A DNA stretch of 64,000 nucleotides, from assembly GCA_028671895.1 (NCBI GenBank), contig CM053810.1, forward strand, positions 64,481,501 to 64,545,500. Direction: 5' to 3'. How positions within the stretch are numbered: position 1 is the first letter of the stretch; each line of letters opens with the position of its first letter. A model generated the notes under the pieces. It ran no database searches. It saw nothing but the letters and a program-made list of their open reading frames with translations, and was not told where the DNA came from. A program made the position numbers and the translations under genes. The stretch is from Oenanthe sinensis. Taxonomy: Eukaryota; Streptophyta; Magnoliopsida; Apiales; Apiaceae. This document shows, in pieces, positions 10,715 through 22,800 of the stretch.

Positions 10715-13033
10715 TTATATCCAGCTAAAAGCAATCGGACTAGCCACGATATGCTTCCCGTCCGACCATTCAATCTTTCCAAAATTATTTGTATTAGAAG
10801 GCATTGAACTGCCCATGAAAGTCACCGTATATGATTTCTTCTCGTTCACCTCTGTAAAGCTCAAACTTGTTGGCTCAACTGATATCTTGACTGATTTGCT
10901 TGGAGGGCCTATTGAAACTCTGTATGTAGCCGGTGAATCCACATTAGTAAGTGTTCGAGTGTATTTAACTACAGTGGTTCCATCATCATTAGCAACACTG
11001 TTGCCTGTTTGTGCAGTGTCGAAAATAACAGAAAAGGAAGGATAATTAAGATCAGTAACACTGTATTTTTTACTCAAATCACATGTAAAGTTCCTTCTTG
11101 CAAGTAGCTGAATTTGTGATTCCGTGTAATCCAAAGCACACAGGAAGCTCAAATAATCATGGCTCGTCAGATCGTATACCAACCCTGGATTTAAAGCTGA
11201 TACAGGGTCTACATGGCCAGCACCATGATCAAATGGTGTAGATGACTTCCCCGTGGCAAGATCTTCAAGTTTCTTTCCATCCCTGTATTCAGTATAGGCT
11301 GTGGTCATGAGTGCTGAGCGTACGGCAGCTGGACTCCAATCAGGGTGAGCGGCCATGAGCAAAGCGGCAAGGCCGCTCACATGTGGACACGACATTGATG
11401 TGCCCGAGATGATATTGAAGTCAACATGCCTTTTGTCTTCAACCAATCCTGTTGGTCCAACTGAGCCTGCCCAGCCGGCTAAAATATTAACTCCTGGTGC
11501 AATTATATCAGGCTTCAATATTTCTGATGTGATTGAGTTTGGCCCTCTAGAACTAAATGCAGCCACCACCGGAGAAGGCTGTATCCCAACCTTTGTTCCC
11601 TCGAAGAGAATTGTGATTGTAGGTTTTGGATCATCTGACAAGTAGCTTTTTATTGCATCTCCTGCTTTTTGAGTAACAGCTGTTGCTGGTAGTAGATGGG
11701 CGTCAGCGACCAACTCATCTCCATTTGCATCAGTGTTTGCCAACACCATTCCCAGTCCTCCAGCTGCTTTTACCACAGAACCCTTTTGGACTCTGGTATT
11801 CACTCCACGGTCACACAATACAATTTTCCCCTTTACCCTTTTTGGGATTAAAGTGTCTGTCATGCAAAGATTACCATTTGCTGCATCACTAGCGTTGGCA
11901 GCATAAACAAAAGGTAGATTACCTGGCAGCTGGTGACCGCGGTAGAGTGACACCCCTGAGTAGTTTAGCCCGTTACCAAGACTAGCATAGGCCGGAAAGT
12001 CACGATCCAATGTACCGGCCCCCACAGTGGTAATCCAAGGTGCCACATTAGATAGACTATAAGAACTTGGTCCAGCATTACCAGCTGAGCATGACACTAA
12101 AATGCCTCTCTCTATAGCTGCAAAAGCTCCAATTGCAACGCTGTCACGATAGTAGTTGGACATTCCACCGCCTAGGGATAAAGACATGATATTTACATTG
12201 TCGTCGATTGCACTGTCCATTGCTTTCAATATGTCTGAACTAAAGCAGCCTCCCAGCCAGCAGACTTTGTAGACTGCGACTCTGGATCGTGTAGCCATCC
12301 CTCGCGCTGTTCCATATGCGTAACCAAATAGATTAGCATCCAGAACGACTGACCCGGCTGCTGTGCTGGCTGTATGAGTTCCATGTCCATCATCGTCTCG
12401 TGGAGAATTTGATTCTTTTAATTCGTCAATCGGACCTAAAGATGCTACATAGCCTTTGGAGAATGACCTAGCACCAATAAGTTTCCTGTTACAATTAGCT
12501 GAGCTGAATTTGGTTCCGGATTCGCACTGGCCCTTCCATGATCTCGGAACAGGCCCGAGTCCGGTATCATCAAAGCTCTTGCTCTCTGGCCAAACACCAG
12601 TATCAAACACGCCTATGACAACACCACTCACCGAATTGGACTCAGGATAGAAAGCTTGGTCCTGATCGAGTCTGAGGAACTTGGGCGTCCTAGTTGTATG
12701 AAGTTCATACTTCATCTCTGGCAAGATGGAGAGAATCCCTGGTTTGGTCTCTAACGACTGAACTTCAGCGTCCGTCAATCTCGTGGCAAATCCATGGACC
12801 ACATTGTCGTAAGTATAGAGCATTTCAGATGAGCCTGATATTGACCTGAGGGAGGAGTCATACCAGTTAATATGGTCATCAAAACTATCTGGCATTTGGG
12901 ATTTAGCCATGTGAACAATATATGTTTTTTTCTCTTCATTCTTGGATTTCTCAGATGATGCCGCTAATGCGCACCAGAGAAACATAAGCAAAAGTGTATA
13001 TACATATGACCTGAACATCACAATCTTTTCCAT
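10715..13033 (-). CDS. SBT1.7: subtilisin-like serine protease, SBT1.7 (ARA12) type
   Basis: Secreted S8 family endopeptidase of the plant cell wall, 772 aa in one uninterrupted exon, as is usual for this clade. The signal peptide is about residues 1-24. The I9 inhibitor propeptide runs about 36-112 (KTYIVHMAKSQMP to YELHTT), so the mature enzyme should begin at TTRTPKFL near 113. The catalytic residues are Asp144 (VFDTGVWPES), His217 (DDDGHGTHT), the oxyanion Asn319 (SAGNAGPSS) and Ser546 (SGTSMSCPHVSG). A protease-associated domain lies between Asn319 and Ser546, and a C-terminal fibronectin-III-like domain ends at AFSWI. Similarity to Arabidopsis ARA12/SBT1.7 as I remember it is high across the whole length. 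In Arabidopsis that enzyme works in seed mucilage release and wall remodelling. Orthology within the SBT1 group rests on memory, not an alignment. No defect is seen. Confidence 0.95.
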   Translation of the reverse strand: MEKIVMFRSYVYTLLLMFLWCALAASSEKSKNEEKKTYIVHMAKSQMPDSFDDHINWYDSSLRSISGSSEMLYTYDNVVHGFATRLTDAEVQSLETKPGILSILPEMKYELHTTRTPKFLRLDQDQAFYPESNSVSGVVIGVFDTGVWPESKSFDDTGLGPVPRSWKGQCESGTKFSSANCNRKLIGARSFSKGYVASLGPIDELKESNSPRDDDGHGTHTASTAAGSVVLDANLFGYAYGTARGMATRSRVAVYKVCWLGGCFSSDILKAMDSAIDDNVNIMSLSLGGGMSNYYRDSVAIGAFAAIERGILVSCSAGNAGPSSYSLSNVAPWITTVGAGTLDRDFPAYASLGNGLNYSGVSLYRGHQLPGNLPFVYAANASDAANGNLCMTDTLIPKRVKGKIVLCDRGVNTRVQKGSVVKAAGGLGMVLANTDANGDELVADAHLLPATAVTQKAGDAIKSYLSDDPKPTITILFEGTKVGIQPSPVVAAFSSRGPNSITSEILKPDIIAPGVNILAGWAGSVGPTGLVEDKRHVDFNIISGTSMSCPHVSGLAALLMAAHPDWSPAAVRSALMTTAYTEYRDGKKLEDLATGKSSTPFDHGAGHVDPVSALNPGLVYDLTSHDYLSFLCALDYTESQIQLLARRNFTCDLSKKYSVTDLNYPSFSVIFDTAQTGNSVANDDGTTVVKYTRTLTNVDSPATYRVSIGPPSKSVKISVEPTSLSFTEVNEKKSYTVTFMGSSMPSNTNNFGKIEWSDGKHIVASPIAFSWI

Positions 13034-14534
13034 TGAGTGATATTGAAAGGAAACTAATGAACAGGGAATCTTAGGTAGAACAAATATAATATGCAGAGTG
13101 ATGCTTGCTCAATTCACAACAGCTGGATAACCAGGCATATATATGAAGGAATAGCAATGTATAGTATGTCGTGGGGACGGAACTGATTGTATAGTTATCT
13201 GAATGATCACGTTAAAACAAGATGCATACAGAAGAGATGGGAAGATTATGTAGGGATGGTAGAAGAAAGATGATTTGTATATATATATCCACTAGTCGAT
13301 CGTTTACTACTACTATTACTCACGTGTGTCCTTGGGCTTTTATAGTATAGCTAGCTCACTAGCTGTTATGTCTATCTCTCGGTATGCTCAAGTCTACCTT
13401 CGTCTGCTATTTCACTGTACTGATATTATTAATTTGTTTACCCCTTCACACAAGAATGTGTCAATGAGATGAAAATTGATTGTATTTGCAGTATTGGAGT
13501 GCACATTGATAATTTCAGTTGAGTTAGATGCTAGAGCTCTGCCCCTATTAGCAATTCATATAGTGAACTTTTTAAACTTAGGGAGACGAAACTCTTTCAA
13601 GTGATGTGATTAATTAAGTTGGCAAGATATATTTCCCTTGCCCTCAGGACTCAGGTCATGTTGTAATGTCAGTCATTTTTGCTTCCAAGCCACAAGCATA
13701 TTTTAGAGCTGTTAAAATCTCAACCTCTTGCTGGCACCATAATTTTAATTATTTCTAATGCTTTTTGAATTCCCAATCAATAAATTAGGCTTACCATGTT
13801 CCGTATATATCCTTTAACCAACCATGTTTCTTCCTATTAAGCGTACCGCCGAAATGTCACATTAGGCCGCATGAGGAAAATCGTCCAACATATATATCAG
13901 GGAATAGTGAGAGATCGATCATGCTGTAGAATTATAAAACTAGTAAGTACTCATAAGACAACAAAGCAAGCTGGAATCCAGCTGCATATATGAATGCTAA
14001 TTCCCAGAGTCTTACTACTTTTGCCTTTATTTAATCAAGTCGATTTTATATAATAAAAATGTTTTGTATACGTATAATAACATCATTATTCGATATATTA
14101 TTTGATGAACATTTACAACCTGCTGTTACATTTACACATTGTCTTCTAAAAGCATATGTTTAGGTTATTCACTGTTGTTGTCCACGGTCAAGATTTGTTT
14201 GTTTTGGAATTTGTAAAAAGTGAGTGCCAACGATTCACGTGTAATTTTAGCTGCACGGTTTCATCTACTTACTTAACTTACCAGTGAAAAGCATGTACAC
14301 ATAGACTAGGTTTCCAAGAATGTTTTCCTCGAAGACTTCGATACTCAACGGATATAAACGAACAAGTTCAATTTTTTTATAGAATGACCTGAAATGATTC
14401 AGTACACAAGAAAATATGGCCCAAAGTGACATAGGAGTCGGCAATCACCTGTCGTCAAATTATGGGCAATGATAGGTTACTTTTAATAAATAATTTATAA
14501 ATTAAAATATATAGTAGTATATATAGATATATAG
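13034..14534. other. intergenic, promoter side of the subtilase gene
   Basis: Contains the putative subtilase promoter, with TATATATG near 13137-13144 (reverse orientation) and TA-rich stretches near 13280. The rest shows no exon, RNA gene or transposon end. Confidence 0.4.
13321..13327. promoter_or_regulatory. G-box/ABRE-like motif upstream of the subtilase gene
   Basis: CACGTGT lies about 290 bases upstream of the subtilase ATG (minus-strand gene). G-boxes with this flank bind bZIP and bHLH factors. Its use here is inference from position only. Confidence 0.3.
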
Positions 14535-14904
14535 GCTTAGGTTCAATGATGAACTTCCTTATTTGAGTACATGATGAACCAACGATAAATATAATTACAG
14601 AACACATGAAAAAATTACCGAACATAGAAAAACTACAGTACACAAAAAACAATCAAAAAAAAATAAAAAAAATTACATAACATACAAAAAATATAGAACA
14701 CAAAATTACAGTACACTATTCAACATTAGTGTTCTGTAAGTCGTGTTCTATATTTTTTTTGTTTGTTTTGTAATTATTTTTGGCATTCTATCATTTTTTT
14801 TGTATGTTCTATAGTCTTCTATAGTTATTTGTTAATTAAATTCTTATAAAATAGGAATTGATTCCTCAGTTACTCAAATAAGGAGTTCTTCGCTGAGTCT
14901 TACT
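14535..14904. mobile_element. MITE-like element with ~40-bp imperfect inverted ends
   Basis: The left arm contains GATGAACTTCCTTATTTGAG. The right arm, on the opposite strand, contains GAAGAACTCCTTATTTGAG. They share a 13-base core CCTTATTTGAGTA at matching distances from the ends. The interior has many ACATA and AGAACA motifs and their complements (for example AGAACACAAAATTACAG against GTTCTATATTTTTTTTG). There is no ORF with a domain, and superfamily and target duplication are not resolved because the flanks are (TA)n. Confidence 0.55.
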
Positions 14905-17560
14905 ATATATATATATATATAAATTTATAGGTTACTAGCTTATAACTCGTGCAAAGCACAGATGATATTAATAAATTATATATTAATTATTTTATATAAT
15001 TTAAATATCTAATTTAATATGATAATTTATTTTATTATTAATTTCTTTTTACATTTTTCTATACAATGTTATTTATATATTAATATTCATAAATTTTAAT
15101 TATAAGTCATAGTTTTAAATAAATAAAAGAGTTTGAATGATAATGAAATTGAGTTGAATATTAAATAAAAATTGTAGGGTAAGTAGGATTCTTAAAATAG
15201 AAAATATAATTTAAATATAATATAATATTATCAGTGAACAATTGTATAAAAAGATGATTATCGTTGATAGAGTCGTATGTATGATATATCTTTTCTAAAA
15301 TTAGATTTTATTAAAATTGGATGGTTATGATCTTTTCTATAGTTTACTAAAAATTGGACGGTTATGATCTTTTTTATGGTTCACCTGGGTAACCGAAATG
15401 ATTTTTTTCTTCTTATTTAGTTATAATAATATAGTATAGAAGTATAAATTTATATGAAAAAATAAACGGGCATGTGTTAGGCCTAATTTTTTAGGATAAA
15501 TTTTATTATATAAAATATAATTTAAAATTAAATTATTTTAAAAACATTTTCAATTTTTATTAAATATACATAATATCGTATTTTATGAACCGTGAACTAA
15601 TTGTCAAGAAAATGTCCCTTTAGTTGAAATGAACAAGAGTAGATCTTTTTGTTTGCTGCATGATTTTAATCCGCAAGCTAACCTAAGTAGTCATGCATTT
15701 GTGACTTGTGACTTGTGAGATGTACAACATAATAACAATAATTATGTTTAGAACACACGACACGACTCTTGCTGTGCAATTAATTAATTGCTTAAAATTA
15801 TAACATTTCGAACTAATTTTCCATGTCAGGCTTTTTGCTTTTTTTACCTCTCCATTACTCAAGAGAGAGGAGGGAACAACAGCCCGGCATGATAAACTAA
15901 CTTCATTTCTATAGTTTGAGAAAAACAAGTAAAGTTTTCAAGCGTTTTTTTACCTGAAAATAAGCTTCAAGCCATTTTTGGTCCTCAGCTCCTTCCTTGC
16001 TGTGGACTACTGGAATATTCAATTATCTAAAATGAACTACAATTATTAAGAATAGAAAAAAGTTAAATTCCACAATCATCAACTAACTTTTGCCCCCACA
16101 TCAAATCTTAGCACTAATCAGCTTTTTTGTTTCCATCTGAAGCTGCAAACATCCACTTTATCTCCTTTACTACTAGTGTTAATAGTTCAGGGTAGTGGGT
16201 GGTGTTTTGTTAGTGCGATTGGGTTGATATATAAAAGAAAAAAAATAGGCATAAATTATGGGAATGGATAAATAAACTCCATCATTTACTATTTAAGCTC
16301 CAAATAATATGTAAATTATATTAGAAAATTCAGAATTGGAGCTTAAATAGTAAAGTGTTGAGCTTATTTATCAATTCCCTAACAGATATAGCTTGCGTTT
16401 TTCAGTTCGTAGATATCAAAAAAAAAAAATGTTGAAGTGTCTATGGTCCATGAATAGGCAATTTATAATACCAAAAACTTGCAAGGATTTCTGATTTAAA
16501 AAACAATAAAATAACTTGTAACGATTTCTTTTTTAAGACAAATTTGTACCGATTTCAGCTCACCCCTCCCAATTCGTAAGTGGGAATGTAGGATGATAAA
16601 TTGGTCAAAATATTCAAGTTCGATTCATAATTATTTTATAATGTATTAAATTTGACAATCAAGTCAGATTTGATTTTGTACTGTAGAAAATATTAAACTA
16701 AATTCGGAAGTTAAAATGGTAATTATTCAACTGAATTAAAATTAAAATTATTAATACTAATCACATTCAACTTAATAATATGAGATTGAGAACAAATTAA
16801 TGAAACCCGTAACAGTTTCTTTCATTTATTTTCTTTTCCATTCTTTCTATTCTTAAAAAATTCGGGAGCAATCCCTAAGATAACCTTGAATGTTGTATTG
16901 TATAGAATTTAAACATTATTTTCGTTCTCTTTAATATATATTTTTAATTATTATATTAAAAATGATAATATTATTCAATTTTAAAATAGTTAAATTTAAA
17001 AAATAATAGATATAAAGATAATTTTAAAAATTATACTTAAATTTATATTAATAATGAGATATATATTAAAGAACAAATTTTACTTTTAAAACAAACACAT
17101 TAAAAAGATACGGAGGTAGTAACGGATATGCGTGAAACATGCGCAGTCAAAAAAATCAGCAGTAATATCATACTTGGTGTTGACCGGGAATATCTGTTAT
17201 GTGAACGTGTATTGCATGAGTTGGATTTCTGGTCATCGAGAAGTCGACGTGCTAAAGCCATGGTTTGTAGCTTATTCCTTGTATTCTTCTCAAGTTTTGT
17301 AAAAGCAATTTTTAGTTTAGTGTTTTTCCTTCTTTTTGGTCTGAATTTTTGGAATTGAGAATTTGAGTTTTTATATAATGTCGGTCTTAGAGTTTGGAAG
17401 TCTAGTGTGGAAAAAAACATTTAAACTCTTTATGAAGGTAGAGATATTTTTTTAGATTCTGAAATCTTAAACTTAATTAGAATAGGTGGATTAAAGTCTC
17501 TATATATCTATCTATGTTGGCCACTTAGTCTTGGCCAAGTAGAAAACCAGATCAGAAGTC
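14905..17560. other. intergenic, gene-poor
   Basis: AT-rich spacer with no supportable exon. A direct repeat of AAAATTGGAYGGTTATGATCTTTT occurs near 15315-15375 with a short spacer. The end of 17100-17120 (GATACGGAGGTA) resembles a Stowaway right terminus, and 16921-16945 (TTCGTTCTCTTTAATATA) could be its decayed left partner, but the match is too weak to call. Confidence 0.35.
16260..16379. mobile_element. 120-bp hairpin MITE
   Basis: The left arm, GGGAATGGATAAATAAACTC then TTTACTATTTAAGCTCC, is nearly complementary to the right arm (read in reverse: GGGAATTGATAAATAAGCTC then TTTACTATTTAAGCTCC). The whole element folds into one stem with a short loop. The target duplication is not obvious, so the superfamily is left open. 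Confidence 0.65.
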
Positions 17561-17925
17561 ATGAACCCAATCTTGACGGAAGCAATAGCGATCAAGGCGT
17601 TGAGCTGGGCTAAGGAGATGAAATGGTATATAGTCACTGTGGAATCCGATTGCCTAGTAGTGATTTAGTTAATCAGGAGTGCAGTCCCTATGCGTTCAAG
17701 ACTTGGAAAGGTGATCGAGGAATGCAGAGATTTAGCTCGTCAGTATAACAATATTAAGTTGTATTTTATTAAGCGGTCTGCGAACATGTCGGCACACGAA
17801 TTTGCTCAGGTGTCTCATATGTATCCTGATCGTATTTTTGACTGGAGGTCTTCCTGTCAATGTTAATGATTGTATTCGTCATGATTTAATGGTATAATAT
17901 ATCCGCATTTCGTCAAAAAAAATTA
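17561..17925 (+). pseudogene. RNase H-like domain fossil, probable LINE 3' end
   Basis: Reading from ATG 17561 gives an RNase H-like fold of the plant LINE/RVT_3 type. Recognisable parts are TEAIAIKALSWAKEMKW, VTVESDCLVV (acidic strand), RLGKVIEECRDLARQY, and IKRSANMSAHEFAQ with its usual N..AH.LA signature. The frame is broken by a TAG at 17666-17668 and ends at TAA 17864-17866. It is followed by ATATATCCGCATTTCGTC and then a run of A, the typical 3' end of plant LINE-1 elements. The 5' limit of the insertion is unknown. A degenerate cellular RNase H-like gene is possible but less likely because of the A-tail. Confidence 0.6.
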
Positions 17926-18163
17926 AATTCTAGGAGTGAGTTAAGAATTTCAAGAATTCATATTTTAAATATTATTATTTAGAATTGATATTCACTTTAT
18001 AACACTATAAACTTAATTATTTTAAAAAATGAAGATGAAGAGAGGATGATTCTATTTAGGTTTTCTTTATAGGTTAATCACTTATTCTCAATCGTCCATC
18101 AAGGTAAATATATAGTTGAAAAACAATTATTATAAATTACCAAATTATTGTAACAATAATATA

Positions 18164-19309
18164 CTCTCTCATCCTAATTTATTAGTCTCTTTTCAAAAAA
18201 TAACGCATATTAAAATAAGTTGATTGTATAACAATTTTTCGTATTTATAATGTTTATTATAACAATTTTTTATGTGATTGAAGTAAATTTTACATTAAAA
18301 ATAATAAAATAAAAGGGTACATGAAAAATAGAGATAACAATTAGGAAGAATCAATCAAGACATCCTTAAACTATATAACTTTTTGGGTTTAAGTTCTTGA
18401 ACTATTTTTTTTGGTAACCAAGTCCTTAAACGATATAAATTTTTGGGTTTAAGTTCGTAAACAATTTTTTTAAGTGTATCCTTAAACTATATAATTTTTT
18501 ATATTTATCTCCTTAAATAAAATAATTTCTTAATTGAGTCCTTAAATTAATTTTTGTTTTGAAATTAGGTCTTTCTGTCTAATTTTTTTAACAAACATCA
18601 ATTTAATTATTAATGGGACATTTGCTTATTTATATATTTAAAATTAAAAATTAATTTTAAACTATACTGTATACATATATAATATTAAAATATAATTAAG
18701 TTATATATACTATACAACTTTATATTAATTAGTTCTTATTATTAAAATTTATATATTTATTATTTTAATCTATTTCAAAAAACAAATCATTTATATTATT
18801 ACATTTACTAATTTTTGTTGTTGAAATTCATATATTTATTATAATAATTAACTTCAAAGTATTAAATCATATATATTATTATTAGTTTAAAATAACTGAC
18901 TCAATTAAACCTAACACAAATTTTTTTATTTTAATTTAATTAGGTCACATTAGCAAATTAACAAGTATCACATTAATAATTATATTGACATTTGTTAAAA
19001 AAAATTAGGTAGAAGAATGTAATTTTAAAACAAAAATTAATATAAAGACGAAATTAAGAAATTATTTTATTTAAGGAGTTAAACCTAAAAATATATATAG
19101 TTTAAGGATACAATTATGAAAACAAATCATTTAAGGACTTAAACCTAAAAAATTATATAGTTTAAGGATTTAATTAAAAAAAAATAGTTTAAGAACTTAA
19201 ACTCAAAAAATCATATAGTTTAAGGATGTTCAAATTGATTTCCCCTAACAATTATTATGAAAAAAATAATTCAAAATATAATAATACTAATATTTTAGGA
19301 TGGAGGGAG
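18164..19309. mobile_element. Stowaway-like MITE, split by a nested MULE
   Basis: The left end is TA-CTCTCTCATCCTAATTTATTAG and the right end is TTTTAGGATGGAGGGAG-TA, complementary as in Tc1/mariner Stowaway MITEs with a TA duplication (18162-18163 and 19310-19311). Removing the nested element and one copy of its target duplication leaves about 235 bp, a normal Stowaway length. This supports the nested order. Confidence 0.75.
18344..19245. mobile_element. non-autonomous Mutator-like element (MULE), 902 bp, long TIRs
   Basis: A perfect 9-bp target duplication TAACAATTA lies at 18335-18343 and 19246-19254, the length made by Mutator transposases. The inverted repeats extend about 300 bases. 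Motifs such as ATCCTTAAACTATATAA, GGGTTTAAGTTCTTGAACT, AAATAAAATAATTTCTTAA and TAACAAACATCAATTTAATT have near-perfect complements at mirrored positions. There is no transposase ORF. The ends start GGAAGAATCAAT and GGGGAAATCAAT. Confidence 0.88.
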
Positions 19310-19857
19310 TATTTCTTAACGATTTGTTTTACTTTTAAACATCATCGATCAATCCTGACAAAAAAACAAAAATCCATCATCGACCAATTTGTTTTTTGAG
19401 ATCCATTAACTTTTGTAGTAAATTATTTCCATCAACCAACCGTGATTGTACGGCATTGTACTGAGAAATGCTGTGTTACACTTAAAATTAATTTTGTAGA
19501 TTCTACTAGGCTTAAATCATCATCTGGCAGGCCTGTTGTAGAACATGTGGATATTTTCATTCTGTATATTTTTATGGATGAAGAAGTAGCTGTTTTCCGC
19601 AAATGAAAATTTCTATTATTGTTTATAGTATGGCTCACATATATTGCTGTCATCAGTGTACCTTGTAATATGTAGGCCAAAGTCACGCCTCATTGTGAAT
19701 CTCAGTATTTCAGATCTGTATCACTAGTATTGTTGCCTAATGGATAGTAAGAAAATCTAAAGAAAAATGATTCACTCCTTGAGAAGAGATTACAGAGATT
19801 ATATAAATATGTAATGCAACAGAGATAGTATAATCTGCTATATTCATTTCTCATTCA

Positions 19858-22800
19858 TTACTTAAGCAAGTCATCCCACTTGCAATATTGTCCGCCAGCT
19901 AATGCACGATGATACCTGTCTCTACAGTAAACTGGCCTCCCGTCAGCAGCTTCCGCTGCAGCTGCTGCCAGATCATCATCCGTCCTCACTTCTGCTGGCA
20001 ATCTTACTAGCTCCTCTTTTCTATAAATATTCCAATAAATTACTCAGAAAGGGTAAAAAAATTTAAAACTAGTACATAATTTTAGTCTAGTACTCATTCT
20101 ATTTGCTAGTATACCTTATATTAAGTTTTGTGCTGTTCTTCGAAGATGAAGTATTTGATGTATTTTCTTTTGTAGCGAAACTGCTTTTAATGAAATCCTC
20201 CACGGGTGTTGCAAAGGTGAATAAGAAAGCTGCTGTAACAAGTAAAGCCCCTGTTCCTACTAATGTCTGCTTTAGTAATTTGATGACTGGTTTGACCTAC
20301 ATGCATATGTTCATCAGAGCCGCTAAAATAGTGCTGCATTGCTTATAAAACACAGATTCACTACTTTCTTCAGTTTGGATTTTGAATTTTCAATTGTGAA
20401 TTAAAATATGAAGTGTTCAACATGCAAAATATTATTTGTTTGGTAATTGAGATTTTTTGGTGTATGGGCATGCCACATGCCTCATTAACAACTCTTCTTT
20501 TACACTTCCTTTTACTTTTGATGACTAGTTAGCAACAAAACAATCTTGTTCTTTTGTTTTTACCTTGTATGATCCCAATAATCTGTCTCGGGCAAGAATC
20601 TGCAAGGAAGAAGCCAGCTAAACTTAGCAATGATAAGCTGAATACCAGTGCTAAATGGATAATATGGAGTGGTATTTATAAATATCATAGGCAGACTTTA
20701 AAGGCAGATATTAAAGTTCTAAAAACTGTAGTCTGTAGTCATATCATACTATCATCTAATCAGTGTTAATAATTGTTTAGCTTTTTACAACATATTTATG
20801 TAATCTTGTAATGAATCATATTCTATCAATCAAAATTTAGTTTTGAATTTATATTAAGATTTGTCCTGCTAACAATTTTCTGGCTGACCCTTGAGTTCTA
20901 ATAGAAATTAAGATAAGCTCTTGTAGGTGTAGTGCATGCCGAACTTATTAAGGACGAGTTCAATGTCCCTGCTGTCTGGCAGTGCTCCTTATGTATCTTG
21001 TTCATTTTCTTTGAGCTAATAATTTGTGCTTTCAATTTACGATTCTGGTTTTCAAATGATAAATACCCTTGATCAATATTGCGCGCAGGGCCTCAGACTT
21101 CAGAACATCCCTACAAATTTGGTAAACATTCTCGACATTTGTGACCTTCAAAAGGCACTCTTTTAAATTTGCATTATCCTGTCTTTTGGGGGATGGAGTT
21201 TGTCGAAATTTGTTTCTGGTGTGCTACTTGAGGGGCAATGGTCTTAGATAATGAACTACTTGAGAGTTCCGAATGAGCACATCCTCTTTCAATTATGAGA
21301 AATTCGGAATGGGTTAAATGCTTAGGTTTTATGGTTAGAATTTTTTTCCTACTTGGATTTTTTTATTGATGCCTTTTGGAGTAATCGCAGATTTTAATCT
21401 CTGGAAGGACCGGGAAGTGGGAACCTGGACAGTTCTTGTCCTCCACTTGTTCTAGAACCTGTCAACTATTCTTATACCAGAACTTCGTAATCTCTATAAA
21501 GTGAGTATAAACATATTAGAATCATAAGATGGGAATATGATGCTGCCCAGCTATAGAAGCTTATTAAGTACTTAGTTTGTCTTCATGTCTAAGGTCTAAA
21601 CTTGTTACTCTAACAAAGTCCAGGGTTTCCCAGTACAAATTTCTCTAGTCAAATTAATTTAATTTATTATTATTAATTTAATGTTTTTTAAGCCCGCAAG
21701 GGTTGACTCAGTTGGTTAAAGAGAGGAATATCATCCTCTTGGTCACAAGTTCGAATCCTACAAGAGGAGAATGTGTGATTATGCCATCCTGGGCCAGAGC
21801 CGTTTACCTGGTTTGCAGGCTATTGCGTGAGCCCTTGAGTTTACCAGTGCGCACCCAAAAATGGTAGCGGGTTCCCATAATAATAAAAAAAATTAATAAA
21901 GAAAAACGTGATTAAGTAATGAGATACAGGGGTTGCTTTTATCATTCTACAGATCCAGTTGAGAAATTAGGATCTGACCTCAGGTGGCTTTACCCACATT
22001 TGTCCATCATACCATCCACTCTCTTCATAAGGTATCACCGCTGATAAAAGTCTATCACCAACATAACTCCATCCCTGCAATATGTCAATGGCACTTTTTA
22101 GTAACACTGAGGCAAGTGGAAACTATCACATTAACAGATCGATGGAATTTAAAGCTATAACACCGGGAAGAGGATTACAAATTTATGATTCAGAGGACTG
22201 TTTTTCAGATAAAATAAATGAATGCTTGCACTGATTGCAGTTAGAGTGGATGCTTGATTAAAGCAATGCTGTGCTGAAGTCACTTGTTAATTGAGAATAT
22301 GTTGGTTAGTAACATATGATATAAGTATAGCCTTAAGGTAATGTACCAGGTAAATCCTCAGGACAATCAGTGAAACAAGAAATAGAGTTCCTGTTCCAGC
22401 TGCCAGGGCAAATCTTAATGGTTCCTGCAGGAACAGGTGGATGTTAGTGAATAACAAAAAAACAAAAGTATGCACTGCTAGAAAGTATAACTTGCAAGTG
22501 TCAGTGTGTCACAGTTTCGAATATCTTATAACTTTACGGATGGAAATGATTTATTTGACTAGGTCAATTTTGTTTTTAAGTTCTTGTATAATGAAATGAG
22601 GAACCAAAAATTAATAGTTAAAAAATGTTTTTGCACGTCTCAGGCAAGCAATTGAATCTTAGTTGACAAATGTTAGGACTTAGAGAGCAAATTACAGCTA
22701 GTTGTGGAACTTAAAGAAAGTTTTGTATGCAGTTATGACTGTGTTTTAGTACAAATGGGATGCATGATAGCGTGGTATCAATCTTGATGATTATTGAAAA

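Noticed and set aside
10695..12650. Several plus-strand ORFs within the subtilase locus
   Set aside because: Shadows of the conserved 772-codon minus-strand gene.
16921..17117. Degenerate Stowaway candidate ending GATACGGAGGTA
   Set aside because: The left partner matches too poorly to support an element.
21691..21765. A tRNA gene
   Set aside because: A and B boxes are present, but the flanks do not form an acceptor stem and the sequence continues as a SINE body with an A-rich tail.
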